From: Oscillospiraceae bacterium | GTDB taxonomy: Bacteria; Bacillota_A; Clostridia; Oscillospirales; Oscillospiraceae | Assembly (NCBI GenBank): GCA_021771675.1 | Contig: JAETOP010000103.1 | Coordinates: 1-13,574, forward strand | Direction of reading: 5' to 3' | Length of the DNA stretch: 13,574 nt | In this document: positions 6,669 through 13,095 of the stretch, in pieces | Position numbering within the stretch: the stretch's first letter is position 1 | Layout of the letters: each line of letters opens with the position of its first letter | Translations under genes and position numbers: made by a program | Notes under the pieces: generated by a model | The model's database searches: none | What the model was told of the DNA's origin: nothing | The model's input: the letters and a program-made list of their open reading frames with translations, nothing else

Positions 6669-6703
6669 GGGTTATAAAAAAGTGACTGGGTTATAAAAAG
6701 GTG
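6669..6703. promoter_or_regulatory. Tandem 16-bp direct repeat, candidate HxlR operator
   Basis: GGGTTATAAAAA occurs at 6669-6680 and again at 6688-6699, each followed by RGTG, so 15 of 16 bases match. The copies are offset by 19 bp, close to two helical turns. They lie exactly between the -35 of the HxlR promoter (6651) and the -35 of the facing promoter (6709), where one bound regulator could control both. Confidence 0.6.
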
Positions 6704-6708
6704 CGTAC

Positions 6709-6737
6709 TTTACAGGAAAAGAAAGCCTTCGTATAAT
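6709..6737 (+). promoter_or_regulatory. Sigma-A promoter of the MBL-like/macrodomain/sirtuin run
   Basis: TTTACA (6709-6714) and a perfect TATAAT (6732-6737) have a 17-nt spacer and lie 66 nt before the start codon at 6804. Confidence 0.78.
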
Positions 6738-6803
6738 AGGGTCAAGAGCTGAGGAGAACGGCCGATCCGAAGCAAAAGCAATATTTTCAGGAGGCTGCAA
6801 GCT

Positions 6804-7595
6804 ATGAACAAGAACACTTTTTCCACCGTGAAGCTCGGCAAGGGCGAAATGAATGTATACGATTTTGGCACTGTAAAGCTCCATGCCTACAAGACCAATG
6901 ATTTTATTGACGATGAGGTGTTTATCGTTGAGAAGGACGGCAGGGCTGTAATCATCGAATCCCCCTGCTTCTTTGACAACATCCGGGAACTGACGGAGTA
7001 TCTGAAGGATATTCAGGTGGAGGGCATGTTGATTGCCTACCATGGCGCAGGCGCCGCCTTCCTGCCCCAGGTTCCCAAGTATGCCACAGCGAACGCCGTT
7101 GCCTACTCCGAAAACGGCGGCGGCAAGGCACTGATCGACAACTTCACCGGTGCCTTCGGTGAGATTTTTGATGCCTCCATCCATCAGATTACCGATGTGA
7201 TCGAGCCTGGCCATGTGACCATCGGCGACATTGACTTTGTGATCAAGCAGACTCATGAGGCCTTCGACGTGGAAATCCCGGAAATCAATGCGGTTTATAC
7301 CCACATGCTGGGTCACGACTGCCATTCCATTGTGGCTGGGGCAGCCCATGCTGACGGGATCGTCGCCGAGCTGAAAAGCTACATCACCAAGGGCTATGAC
7401 CTGATTTTGACTTCCCACTACACCCCGGAGGACCTAAAGGACGCCCAGACCAAGATCGACTACCTGGAAAATCTGAAGGTGATTGCGGCAAACTGCCAGA
7501 ACGCTGACAGCTTCCGTGCCGAGGTGGGGAAGCAATACCCTGCATACAGCGGCCAGAACTACCTTGACATGACGGCAGGATTCTTCTACGGTTAA
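6804..7595 (+). CDS. MBL-fold-like protein lacking the canonical metal motif
   Basis: A 263-residue cytosolic protein resembling the metallo-beta-lactamase fold. The N-terminal strands (VKLHAYKTND, DEVFIVEKDGRAVIIESPCF) and the later elements YTHMLGHDCHS (165-175, with H167, H171 and H174) and DLILTSHYTPEDLKDA (199-214, with H205) sit where that fold places its metal-binding histidines. The decisive HxHxDH motif is not there: the equivalent position reads LIAYHGAGAAFL (76-87), keeping only H80. It may therefore bind one metal, bind no metal, or act as a non-hydrolytic binding protein. AGGAGG lies 9 nt before the ATG. It is the first gene after the HxlR-facing promoter and 60 bp ahead of the macrodomain gene. 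The fold assignment is moderate; the absence of the motif is seen directly. Confidence 0.7.
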   Translation: MNKNTFSTVKLGKGEMNVYDFGTVKLHAYKTNDFIDDEVFIVEKDGRAVIIESPCFFDNIRELTEYLKDIQVEGMLIAYHGAGAAFLPQVPKYATANAVAYSENGGGKALIDNFTGAFGEIFDASIHQITDVIEPGHVTIGDIDFVIKQTHEAFDVEIPEINAVYTHMLGHDCHSIVAGAAHADGIVAELKSYITKGYDLILTSHYTPEDLKDAQTKIDYLENLKVIAANCQNADSFRAEVGKQYPAYSGQNYLDMTAGFFYG

Positions 7596-7603
7596 TATGG
7601 TGA

Positions 7604-7628
7604 CGGGACTGCTGCCTTGGCAGTCCCG
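7604..7628 (+). terminator. Hairpin between MBL-like and macrodomain genes
   Basis: CGGGACTGC (7604-7612) and GCAGTCCCG (7620-7628) form a perfect 9-bp stem around a 7-nt loop, 8 nt after the MBL-like stop. No T-run follows, so it is more likely a partial terminator or an RNA-processing and stability element that sets gene ratios within one transcript. No promoter is evident between it and the macrodomain gene. Confidence 0.5.
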
Positions 7629-7655
7629 CATTCCCATAAAAATGAGGTGAAGCGC

Positions 7656-8435
7656 ATGACCCAGGAAGAAAGAAGAATGTACTTAATCAGGGCGCTCCTG
7701 GAGGAAAAGTCCCGGTATCCTGAAATAGGAATTCCGCCCAGTGACAAGCAGCAGAAAATGCTGCTCCGTTCTCTGATGAACCTCCGCCCACCCCGGCCAA
7801 TCAGCGAGGGCTTTCTCGCAGTACAGGACGAATACCTCCGGGAAGAGCTGAGGCAGAGGGGGACTACTGACCTTGCGGACCTGACGCCCATCGGGGAGGG
7901 AATCTATCTCTGGCAGGGGGACATTACGACGCTTTGCTGTGATGCCATTGTCAACGCCGCCAATTCTCAGCTGCTTGGCTGCTTCTGCCCCTGCCACGGC
8001 TGCATCGACAATGCCATCCACACCTATGCCGGGGTGCAGCTTCGTTTAGCCTGTGCACAGCTGATGAAACAGCAGGGCTGTGAAGAGGAGATGGGCAGGG
8101 CAAAAATCACCCGGGCCTATAACCTTCCCTGCCAGTATATTCTGCATACCGTGGGCCCGATCATTCGGGGGAGAGTGACGAAGCAGGATGAAGAACTGCT
8201 GGCCTCCTGCTATCACTCCTGCCTGGAACTGGCAGTTCAGAACGGTATTGACAGTATTGCATTCTGCTGCATCTCCACGGGGGAATTTCACTTCCCCAAT
8301 GACCGGGCAGCGGAAATCGCGGTGCAGGCAGTAAGAAAATTTATACAGGAGAAGAAAAGCAGAATCAAGGTGATCTTCAATGTTTTCAAGGACTTGGACT
8401 ACAAAATCTACCGGAACCTGCTGGGAGAAGATTGA
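7656..8435 (+). CDS. Zinc-containing macrodomain, protein-ADP-ribose hydrolase
   Basis: A 259-residue macrodomain protein of the zinc-dependent class found with SirTM sirtuins, which removes ADP-ribose from modified protein. After a helical N-terminal extension (1-80) come the ADP-ribose-binding GDIT (88-91) and DAIVNAANSQLLG (96-108). The zinc loop follows: C109, H114 and C116 in GCFCPCHGCIDNAIH fit the Cys-His-Cys zinc site described for this class. Then TVGP (165-168) and the phosphate loop STGEFHFP (207-214). Extra cysteines C111 and C113 inside the zinc loop are unusual in my memory of the family. The start at 7656 has GAGGTG 6 nt upstream; the frame extends to 7617 without a ribosome site. 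Its last 56 nt overlap the SirTM gene, so the writer and eraser are translated together. Confidence 0.93.
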   Translation: MTQEERRMYLIRALLEEKSRYPEIGIPPSDKQQKMLLRSLMNLRPPRPISEGFLAVQDEYLREELRQRGTTDLADLTPIGEGIYLWQGDITTLCCDAIVNAANSQLLGCFCPCHGCIDNAIHTYAGVQLRLACAQLMKQQGCEEEMGRAKITRAYNLPCQYILHTVGPIIRGRVTKQDEELLASCYHSCLELAVQNGIDSIAFCCISTGEFHFPNDRAAEIAVQAVRKFIQEKKSRIKVIFNVFKDLDYKIYRNLLGED

Positions 8436-9306
8436 ACAGCTGAGGCGGCAGCTGGCGCAGGCGGACGCCGTCATCATCGGGGCCGGTGCGGGGCTTTCTG
8501 CCTCAGCGGGTTTCCGGTACAATGGGGAGCGGTTTAACCGGTATTTTTCGGATTTTGAGGAAAAGTACGGCTTTCACGACATGTATTCCGGCGGCTTCTA
8601 TCCCTATGATACGCTGGAGGAGCGGTGGGCCTATTGGAGCCGCTACGTTTTCATCAACCGATACATGGACCCGCCGAAGCCGGTATACAAGCAGCTGTAT
8701 GAGATGGTTAAGGAAAAGGACTGCTTTGTCCTGACCACCAATGTGGACCACTGTTTCCAGAAAGCCGGCTTTGATAAGGGGCGTCTGTTCTACACCCAGG
8801 GGGATTATGGCCTGTTTCAGTGCGGTGAGCCCTGCCATTCGTCCACTTATGAAAATAAGGATGCTGTTTTCCAAATGGTCGAGGCTCAGGGCTTTGCCAT
8901 TGATGAGAATGGAGCGCTGTACCTGCCGGAGGGCGTAATCCCAAAAATGACCGTCCCCTCCCAGCTTGTTCCCCGGTGCCCCAAGTGCGGAAAGCCAATG
9001 GAAATGAATCTGCGCTCAGACGATACCTTTGTGGAGGACGAGGGCTGGCATCGTGCGGCGCAGCGCTATGCGGATTTTCTGGCCGAACACCGGGATGGGA
9101 AGGTGCTGTTCCTGGAGCTGGGCGTGGGCTATAACACCCCAGTCATTATAAAGTATCCCTTCTGGCGCATGACATACCATTGGAAGGACGCCTTCTATGC
9201 CTGCCTGAACGATGGAGCGGCATACGCCCCCAGGGAGATTCAGCGAAAATCCATTTGCATCAACGAAGATTCTGGGGAAATATTGAATCAGCTTTTGCGG
9301 ATATAA
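8380..9306 (+). CDS. Class M sirtuin (SirTM), protein ADP-ribosyltransferase type
   Basis: A 308-residue Sir2-fold NAD-dependent enzyme. NAD-binding GAGAGLSASAGF (34-45); TTNVDHCFQKAG (119-130) with the conserved N121 and D123; four zinc cysteines C148, C152, C200 and C203. In ordinary sirtuins a catalytic histidine follows the TTN motif; here the position reads TQGDYG with Q140, the Gln replacement described for SirTM enzymes, which ADP-ribosylate rather than deacetylate. In Staphylococcus and Streptococcus the target is lipoylated GcvH-L. The ATG at 8380 lies inside the macrodomain gene and has AAGGTGATC, a strong Shine-Dalgarno match, just upstream; there is no other good start before the NAD motif. 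The first 15 residues are therefore an out-of-frame reading of the macrodomain tail. A terminator follows at 9322. Confidence 0.92.
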   Translation: MFSRTWTTKSTGTCWEKIEQLRRQLAQADAVIIGAGAGLSASAGFRYNGERFNRYFSDFEEKYGFHDMYSGGFYPYDTLEERWAYWSRYVFINRYMDPPKPVYKQLYEMVKEKDCFVLTTNVDHCFQKAGFDKGRLFYTQGDYGLFQCGEPCHSSTYENKDAVFQMVEAQGFAIDENGALYLPEGVIPKMTVPSQLVPRCPKCGKPMEMNLRSDDTFVEDEGWHRAAQRYADFLAEHRDGKVLFLELGVGYNTPVIIKYPFWRMTYHWKDAFYACLNDGAAYAPREIQRKSICINEDSGEILNQLLRI

Positions 9307-9321
9307 GATATAAATAGTATG

Positions 9322-9354
9322 GGCATCTCACGTTCACGTGGGGATGCCTTTTTT
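9322..9354 (+). terminator. Intrinsic terminator after the sirtuin gene
   Basis: GGCATC and GATGCC arms, extended through a bulged ACG/CGT stem around TTCA, are followed by six T residues (9349-9354). It sits 15 bases after the sirtuin stop and separates this run from the PerR operon. Confidence 0.85.
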
Positions 9355-9425
9355 ATTGTGGAGAGGCAAATCCATTCCATGCTGCTCTGTCACAAAAATT
9401 TCACAATGTAATGAGAAAATGATAC

Positions 9426-9454
9426 TTGACGAATGAGAAAAGATATGATATACT
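9426..9454 (+). promoter_or_regulatory. Sigma-A promoter of the perR operon
   Basis: TTGACG (9426-9431) and TATACT (9449-9454) are spaced by 17 nt, 41 nt before the perR start codon. Confidence 0.8.
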
Positions 9455-9462
9455 CTAGATGT

Positions 9463-9483
9463 AAATAAGAGTTATTCTTATTT
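9463..9483. promoter_or_regulatory. Palindromic PerR-type operator
   Basis: AAATAAGA (9463-9470) and TCTTATTT (9476-9483) form a perfect 8-5-8 palindrome. Its centre also reads as a 7-1-7 box, TAAGAGT-T-ATTCTTA, resembling the Per/Fur box layout. It covers the expected transcription start just after the -10 and ends at the ribosome binding site, ideal for autorepression by the PerR-type protein encoded next. Confidence 0.75.
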
Positions 9484-9495
9484 AGGAGGACCCAG

Positions 9496-9894
9496 ATGGA
9501 CAAAACCGGTAAGCAATTTCGCAAGCGTAATGCGATCCTTGCCTGTCTTCGCCAGTCAGAGGCCCATCCCTCCGCAGAGGATATTTATCACAGCCTGAAA
9601 AAGGAGCATTCGGATATTTCTCTTGCCTCGGTCTACCGCAACCTGAAGCTGTTTAAGGATGAGGGGCTGATTGTCAGCCTTGGCTCCGTGAATGGTGTGG
9701 AGCGGCTGGACGGCAAGCTCGAACCCCATGTGCACTTTGCCTGCACCTGCTGCGGCGCTGTGATGGATGTGCCCGATGTGGAGGTTCCTGAAAGCGTATC
9801 CTGCACAGCGGCCCGTTCTCTCGGGTGCCGTGTGGAGAGTACGCGGCTGGTGTTGACCGGCATCTGCAAAAACTGTATGCAACCCCAAATCTGA
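9496..9894 (+). CDS. perR: PerR-type peroxide-sensing Fur-family repressor
   Basis: A 132-residue Fur-family repressor. PerR senses peroxide by metal-catalysed histidine oxidation and represses peroxide-defence genes. All five ligands of the Bacillus PerR regulatory metal site are present with matching spacing: H24 (EAHPSAEDIY), D72, H78 and H80 (EPHVHFAC) and D91 (AVMD). Structural-zinc pairs are C83-x-x-C86 and C124-x-x-C127. The aspartate at 91 rather than a glutamate favours PerR over Fur. The DNA-recognition helix is DISLASVYRNLKLFKDEGLI. AGGAGGA lies 5 nt before the ATG. Rubrerythrin follows after 32 bp with no terminator, so the repressor and its likely target share one transcript controlled by the operator at 9463. 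Confidence 0.93.
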   Translation: MDKTGKQFRKRNAILACLRQSEAHPSAEDIYHSLKKEHSDISLASVYRNLKLFKDEGLIVSLGSVNGVERLDGKLEPHVHFACTCCGAVMDVPDVEVPESVSCTAARSLGCRVESTRLVLTGICKNCMQPQI

Positions 9895-9926
9895 AATCAA
9901 AAAAGTAATTTTAGGAGGAAAATGTT

Positions 9927-10517
9927 ATGAAAAAGTTTGTCTGCCCCGTCTGCGGCTATGTCTACGAGGGTGAGGAGATGCCCGAAGGCTTCAAGTGCCC
10001 CGTCTGCAAGGTGGATGGCTCCAAGTTCAAGGTGATGGATACCTCCAAGCTGGCTGCCGAGCATGAGCTGGGCATCTACAAGAAGACTGTGGCCAACAAC
10101 CCCGACATCTCCGCAGAGGACAAGGAGTGGATCCTGGAGCAGCTGAAGGCCAACTTCAATGGTGAGTGCGGCGAGGTGGGTATGTATCTGTGCATGGCAC
10201 GGATTGCCCATCGGGAGGGCTATCCCGAAATCGGCCTGTACTGGGAGAAGGCCGCTTACGAAGAGGCAGAGCACGCTGCCAAGTTTGCCGAGCTGCTGGG
10301 CACCACCCTGGAGCCCAACATGACCGGCTCCACCAAGAAGAACCTGGCCTGGCGTGTGGACTGCGAGTTCGGCGCAACCCAGGGCAAGTTCGACCTGGCC
10401 CTGAAGGCCAAGCAGCTGGGCCTGGACGCCATCCACGACACCGTCCACGAGATGGCCAAGGACGAGGCCCGTCATGGCAAGGCTCTGCTGGGCCTGCTGG
10501 AGCGCTACTTTCGCTGA
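9927..10517 (+). CDS. Reverse rubrerythrin (NADH-dependent peroxidase type)
   Basis: A 196-residue diiron peroxidase that reduces hydrogen peroxide to water in the cytosol of anaerobes. The rubredoxin domain is N-terminal, the reverse of classical rubrerythrin: C6-x-x-C9 (CPVCG) and C24-x-x-C27 (CPVCK) hold the Fe(Cys)4 centre. The ferritin-like four-helix domain follows from about 60, with likely diiron ligands E80, E113 or E115-H116 (EEAEH), E147 and the E180-x-x-H183 pair (DEARH). AGGAGG is 8 nt before the ATG. It follows perR by 32 bp, so is probably PerR-controlled, and its 3' end overlaps a flavin-reductase frame that could supply electrons. The high use of GGC/CTG/AAG codons suggests strong expression. 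Confidence 0.95.
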   Translation: MKKFVCPVCGYVYEGEEMPEGFKCPVCKVDGSKFKVMDTSKLAAEHELGIYKKTVANNPDISAEDKEWILEQLKANFNGECGEVGMYLCMARIAHREGYPEIGLYWEKAAYEEAEHAAKFAELLGTTLEPNMTGSTKKNLAWRVDCEFGATQGKFDLALKAKQLGLDAIHDTVHEMAKDEARHGKALLGLLERYFR

Positions 10518-11013
10518 GCAGGAGAAACCTGCGGAAGACCCCTTGGCCCTGCGCAGCCTGACCTACGGGCTGTTTGTGATTACCGCCAGGGAGTCCGACA
10601 AAGATAACGGCTGCATTGCCAATACCGCCGTCCAGGTGGGGGCCAATCCGACTAGAATCGCCATCTCCGTCCAGATGGGCAACCTGAACCGGGAGCTCAT
10701 CGAGAGAACCGGCAAATTCAACGTCAGCGTGCTGACGGAGGATACGCCCTTTGAAACCATCCGGCATTTCGGTATGCAGTCCGGCCGGGACCTTAACAAG
10801 TTCGCCGATTTTAAGAGCGTGGAGCGGAGCCATAACGGCCTTTACTACCTGACGGAGCATGTCAACGCCATGTTCTCCTGCGAGGTGAAGGAAAAGCTGG
10901 ATTTGGGCAGCCACATGCTGTTCATCGGCGAGGTCACCGAGTCCAAGGTGCTGGGCAAGGGAGCTTCCTGCACCTACGCCCACTACCATAAGGCCATCCG
11001 GCCAAAGGTCTAA
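10474..11013 (+). CDS. Flavin reductase-like FMN-binding protein
   Basis: A flavin-reductase domain (FMN-binding split-barrel, as in flavoredoxin and the N-terminal half of high-molecular-weight rubredoxin). It likely passes electrons from NAD(P)H via FMN to rubredoxin-type proteins. The family-like sequence begins only at about residue 24: [19 protein letters not shown], then [11 protein letters not shown], then [14 protein letters not shown], and a C-terminal [11 protein letters not shown]. The first 23 or so residues are an out-of-frame reading of the rubrerythrin tail. The ATG at 10474 has GAGG 6 nt upstream inside rubrerythrin; no better start exists nearby, despite an AGGAG at 10520. 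So the product may start here, at a weak TTG near 10543, or arise by frameshift from rubrerythrin. There is no C-terminal rubredoxin domain, consistent with rubredoxin being supplied by the neighbour. Confidence 0.82.
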   Translation: MARLCWACWSATFAEQEKPAEDPLALRSLTYGLFVITARESDKDNGCIANTAVQVGANPTRIAISVQMGNLNRELIERTGKFNVSVLTEDTPFETIRHFGMQSGRDLNKFADFKSVERSHNGLYYLTEHVNAMFSCEVKEKLDLGSHMLFIGEVTESKVLGKGASCTYAHYHKAIRPKV

Positions 11014-11024
11014 CCCAATAATTT

Positions 11025-11048
11025 GAGGGAGCGGATTTCCGCTCCCTC
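11025..11048 (+). terminator. Terminator of the peroxide-defence operon
   Basis: GAGGGAGCGG (11025-11034) and CCGCTCCCTC (11039-11048) pair perfectly over a 4-nt loop, followed by the T-rich TGTATTATTCT. It lies 11 bases after the flavin-reductase stop. Confidence 0.8.
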
Positions 11049-11077
11049 TGTATTATTCTGGCTGGCTGTTTTGGGAC

Positions 11078-11106
11078 TTGCTCCTGGCGGCTTTACGTGT
11101 TATACT
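11078..11106 (+). promoter_or_regulatory. Candidate promoter of the small membrane protein gene
   Basis: TTGCTC (11078-11083) and TATACT (11101-11106) have a 17-nt spacer and lie 25 nt before the ATG at 11132. Confidence 0.6.
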
Positions 11107-11131
11107 GTTGCCAAAAGGAGGCGCTTTCCGC

Positions 11132-11629
11132 ATGGAAAAGAAAAAAATAGCTCGGCCACGCAATTGGCGCTATGAATTTTTGGTGATATTGGAGGGGCTC
11201 CTGCTGATTGGAATCTGGTGTTTATTCACCGATTCTTTGCGGGATGCTATAACCGGCGGCATTTTAACATATTTTGCGCTGGCGTGGATATTGCGGCTGA
11301 GCTTGCAGCGCCACCACAGAAGGGGCATGGCACTGATGCGGCATAATCAATATGAGCAAGCGTCCGCCGCCTTTCAGGCAAGCTATGATTTCTTTACGAA
11401 ATATTCCTGGATCGACCAATATCGGTTTATAACAATGTTTTACAGCAATGCAATTCCCTTTCGGTTGATGGCGCTGAATAATTTGGGGATTTGCTATCTG
11501 CATATGGGTGAGGATAAAAAGGCGCTGGAAACATTTTCAAAGCTGGCAGAATTGGACAGTAACTGCTTGAATGTATCCAAAACAGTCGAGGCAATTCAAA
11601 AACACATTGAGGAGACGGAACACAGCTGA
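11132..11629 (+). CDS. Small membrane-anchored TPR-like protein
   Basis: A 165-residue protein of unknown function. After a basic N-terminus (MEKKKIARPR) there are two hydrophobic segments, about 15-32 and 40-57, forming a hairpin anchor. The C-terminal part is soluble and helical, with a TPR-like repeat at about 113-146 (MALNNLGICYLHMGEDKKAL, then ETFSKLAELD), and a less clear repeat near 66-90 (MALMRHNQYEQASAAFQASY). The likely topology puts the repeat in the cytoplasm as a protein-binding scaffold. The start at 11132 has AAAGGAGG 10 nt upstream; a TTG-started extension to 11078 would run through the promoter. It is AT-richer than its neighbours and flanked by terminators on both sides, so it is monocistronic. 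Confidence 0.75.
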   Translation: MEKKKIARPRNWRYEFLVILEGLLLIGIWCLFTDSLRDAITGGILTYFALAWILRLSLQRHHRRGMALMRHNQYEQASAAFQASYDFFTKYSWIDQYRFITMFYSNAIPFRLMALNNLGICYLHMGEDKKALETFSKLAELDSNCLNVSKTVEAIQKHIEETEHS

Positions 11630-11667
11630 GGGTTTGCAGAATCCGCCCTCTTCAAAAGTTAAAAATG

Positions 11668-11703
11668 GCGGGAGAAATCACGAATGCTCATGGTTTCTCC
11701 CGC
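11668..11703. terminator. Bidirectional terminator between convergent genes
   Basis: GCGGGAGAAA (11668-11677) and TTTCTCCCGC (11694-11703) pair perfectly, with an imperfect inner CACGA/TCATG extension. On the minus strand the stem is followed by CATTTTTAACTTTTG, a good T-tract for the aminotransferase gene; on the plus strand by the weaker TCAAATATTAGGC before TTTTTT. Confidence 0.75.
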
Positions 11704-11753
11704 TCAAATATTAGGCTGGTTTTTTCAAAGACTCTCTTCAGCAGCCGCTTTTT

Positions 11754-13064
11754 TCAGCAGGCGTTGGAAGCCTGGGCGTCCAGCTGGGCCAGGTATTTCT
11801 TCACGCTGACCAGCTTTACCACGCAGGTGAAGACCTTCATGGCCAGCTCCAGATCGGAATTGGCGGGGAAGGAGGGGGCAATGCGGATGTTGCTGTCGTG
11901 GGGGTCTTTGCCATAGGGGAAGGTGGCGCCGGCGCCGGTGAGAATCAGGCCCACCTTTTTGCACTTGGAGACGATCTCCTTGGCGCAGCCGTCCAGGGAA
12001 TCAAAGGAGACGAAATAGCCGCCTTTGGGATTGGTCCAGGTGCCGATGCCCAGGCCGCCCAGCTCGGCTTCCAGGGTATTGCGGACGATTTCGAACTTGG
12101 GGCGCAGAATGTCGGCGTGGCGGCGCATATGCTCCACCATCCCGTGAATGTCCCCGAAGAAGCGCACATGACGCAGCTGATTGACCTTGTCGTGGCCGAT
12201 GGTCTGCACCTTCATCTGGTCCCGGATTTCCACCAGGTTGTTTTCGGAAGCGGCCATGGCGGAGATGCCGGAGCCGGGGAAGCTGATTTTGGAGGTGGAG
12301 GCGAACTTATAGGCTAGGTCCGGATTCCCGGCCCGCTTGCACTCTGCCAGAATCTCGATCAGGTGATCCTGGTCGTGATCGTACAGGTGGTGGATGGTGT
12401 AGGCATTGTCCCAATAAATCCGGAAATCTGTGGCGGCGGGCTTCAGCCGGGCGAACCGGCGGACGGTTTCGTCGGAATAGGAGATGCCCTGGGGATTGGA
12501 GTATTTGGGGACGCACCAGATGCCCTTGATGGCGGGGTCGGAGGAAACCAGCTCCTCCACCAGATCCATGTCCGGCCCGGTGGGCAGCATGGGGACGTTA
12601 ATCATCTCAATCCCGAAATATTCGGTGATGGCGAAATGCCGGTCATACCCGGGCACGGGGCAGAGGAACTTCACCTTTTCCAGCTTGCTCCAGGGGGTGC
12701 TGCCCATCACGCCGTGGGACATGGAGCGGGCCACGGTGTCATACATCACATTCAGGCTGGAGTTGCCGTAGATGATAATCTGGTCGGGGCGAACCTCCAT
12801 CATGTCGGCCATGAGCTCCTTGCACTCTTCGATGCCGTCCAGCACGCCGTAGTTCCGGCAGTCGGTGCCGTCTTCGCAGATCAGGTCGCTGTCGCTGTTC
12901 AGAACGTCCATCATGCCCATGGACAGATTCAGCTGCTCCTGCCCCGGCTTGCCCCGGGCCATGTTCAGTGTCAGCTTGCGGTTCTGATACTCGGTGTATT
13001 CTGCTTTCAGAGAAGCCTTCAGTTCCAGCAGCTCCTGGCGGCTCAGTTCGGAATAAGGTTTCAT
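11754..13064 (-). CDS. Aminotransferase, type Ic aspartate aminotransferase-like
   Basis: PLP-dependent fold-type I aminotransferase of 436 residues, predicted to transfer the amino group between aspartate (or another amino acid) and 2-oxoglutarate. The N-terminal LNMARGKPGQEQLNLS (33-48) is the hallmark of the Asp_aminotransf (type Ic) branch. Other PLP-site elements: GNSSLNVMYD (100-109), CVPKYSNPQG (184-193) with N190, YWDNAYTIHH (217-226) with D219 and Y222, and the Schiff-base lysine K259 in FASTSKISFPGSG. The substrate-carboxylate arginine lies in SNIRIAPSFP near the C-terminus. GGGAGG lies 6 nt before the ATG at 13064. It is a single-gene unit with its own promoter and a palindrome overlapping it. 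Substrate specificity beyond aspartate is not decided. Confidence 0.93.
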   Translation of the reverse strand: MKPYSELSRQELLELKASLKAEYTEYQNRKLTLNMARGKPGQEQLNLSMGMMDVLNSDSDLICEDGTDCRNYGVLDGIEECKELMADMMEVRPDQIIIYGNSSLNVMYDTVARSMSHGVMGSTPWSKLEKVKFLCPVPGYDRHFAITEYFGIEMINVPMLPTGPDMDLVEELVSSDPAIKGIWCVPKYSNPQGISYSDETVRRFARLKPAATDFRIYWDNAYTIHHLYDHDQDHLIEILAECKRAGNPDLAYKFASTSKISFPGSGISAMAASENNLVEIRDQMKVQTIGHDKVNQLRHVRFFGDIHGMVEHMRRHADILRPKFEIVRNTLEAELGGLGIGTWTNPKGGYFVSFDSLDGCAKEIVSKCKKVGLILTGAGATFPYGKDPHDSNIRIAPSFPANSDLELAMKVFTCVVKLVSVKKYLAQLDAQASNAC

Positions 13065-13095
13065 AGTTACCTCCCTCGATCATATGGTTTGCAAG

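Noticed and set aside
6669..6703. Start of a CRISPR-like repeat array
   Set aside because: Only two short copies with a 3-nt gap, lying between two promoters; no further copies or cas genes.
8437..9306. Ordinary sirtuin deacetylase
   Set aside because: The position after TTNVD that should give the catalytic His reads TQGDYG, and the zinc macrodomain gene overlaps; both fit SirTM, not a classical deacetylase.
9496..9894. Iron-uptake regulator Fur or zinc regulator Zur
   Set aside because: Ligands H24, D72, H78, H80 and D91 with Bacillus PerR spacing and a downstream rubrerythrin favour PerR.
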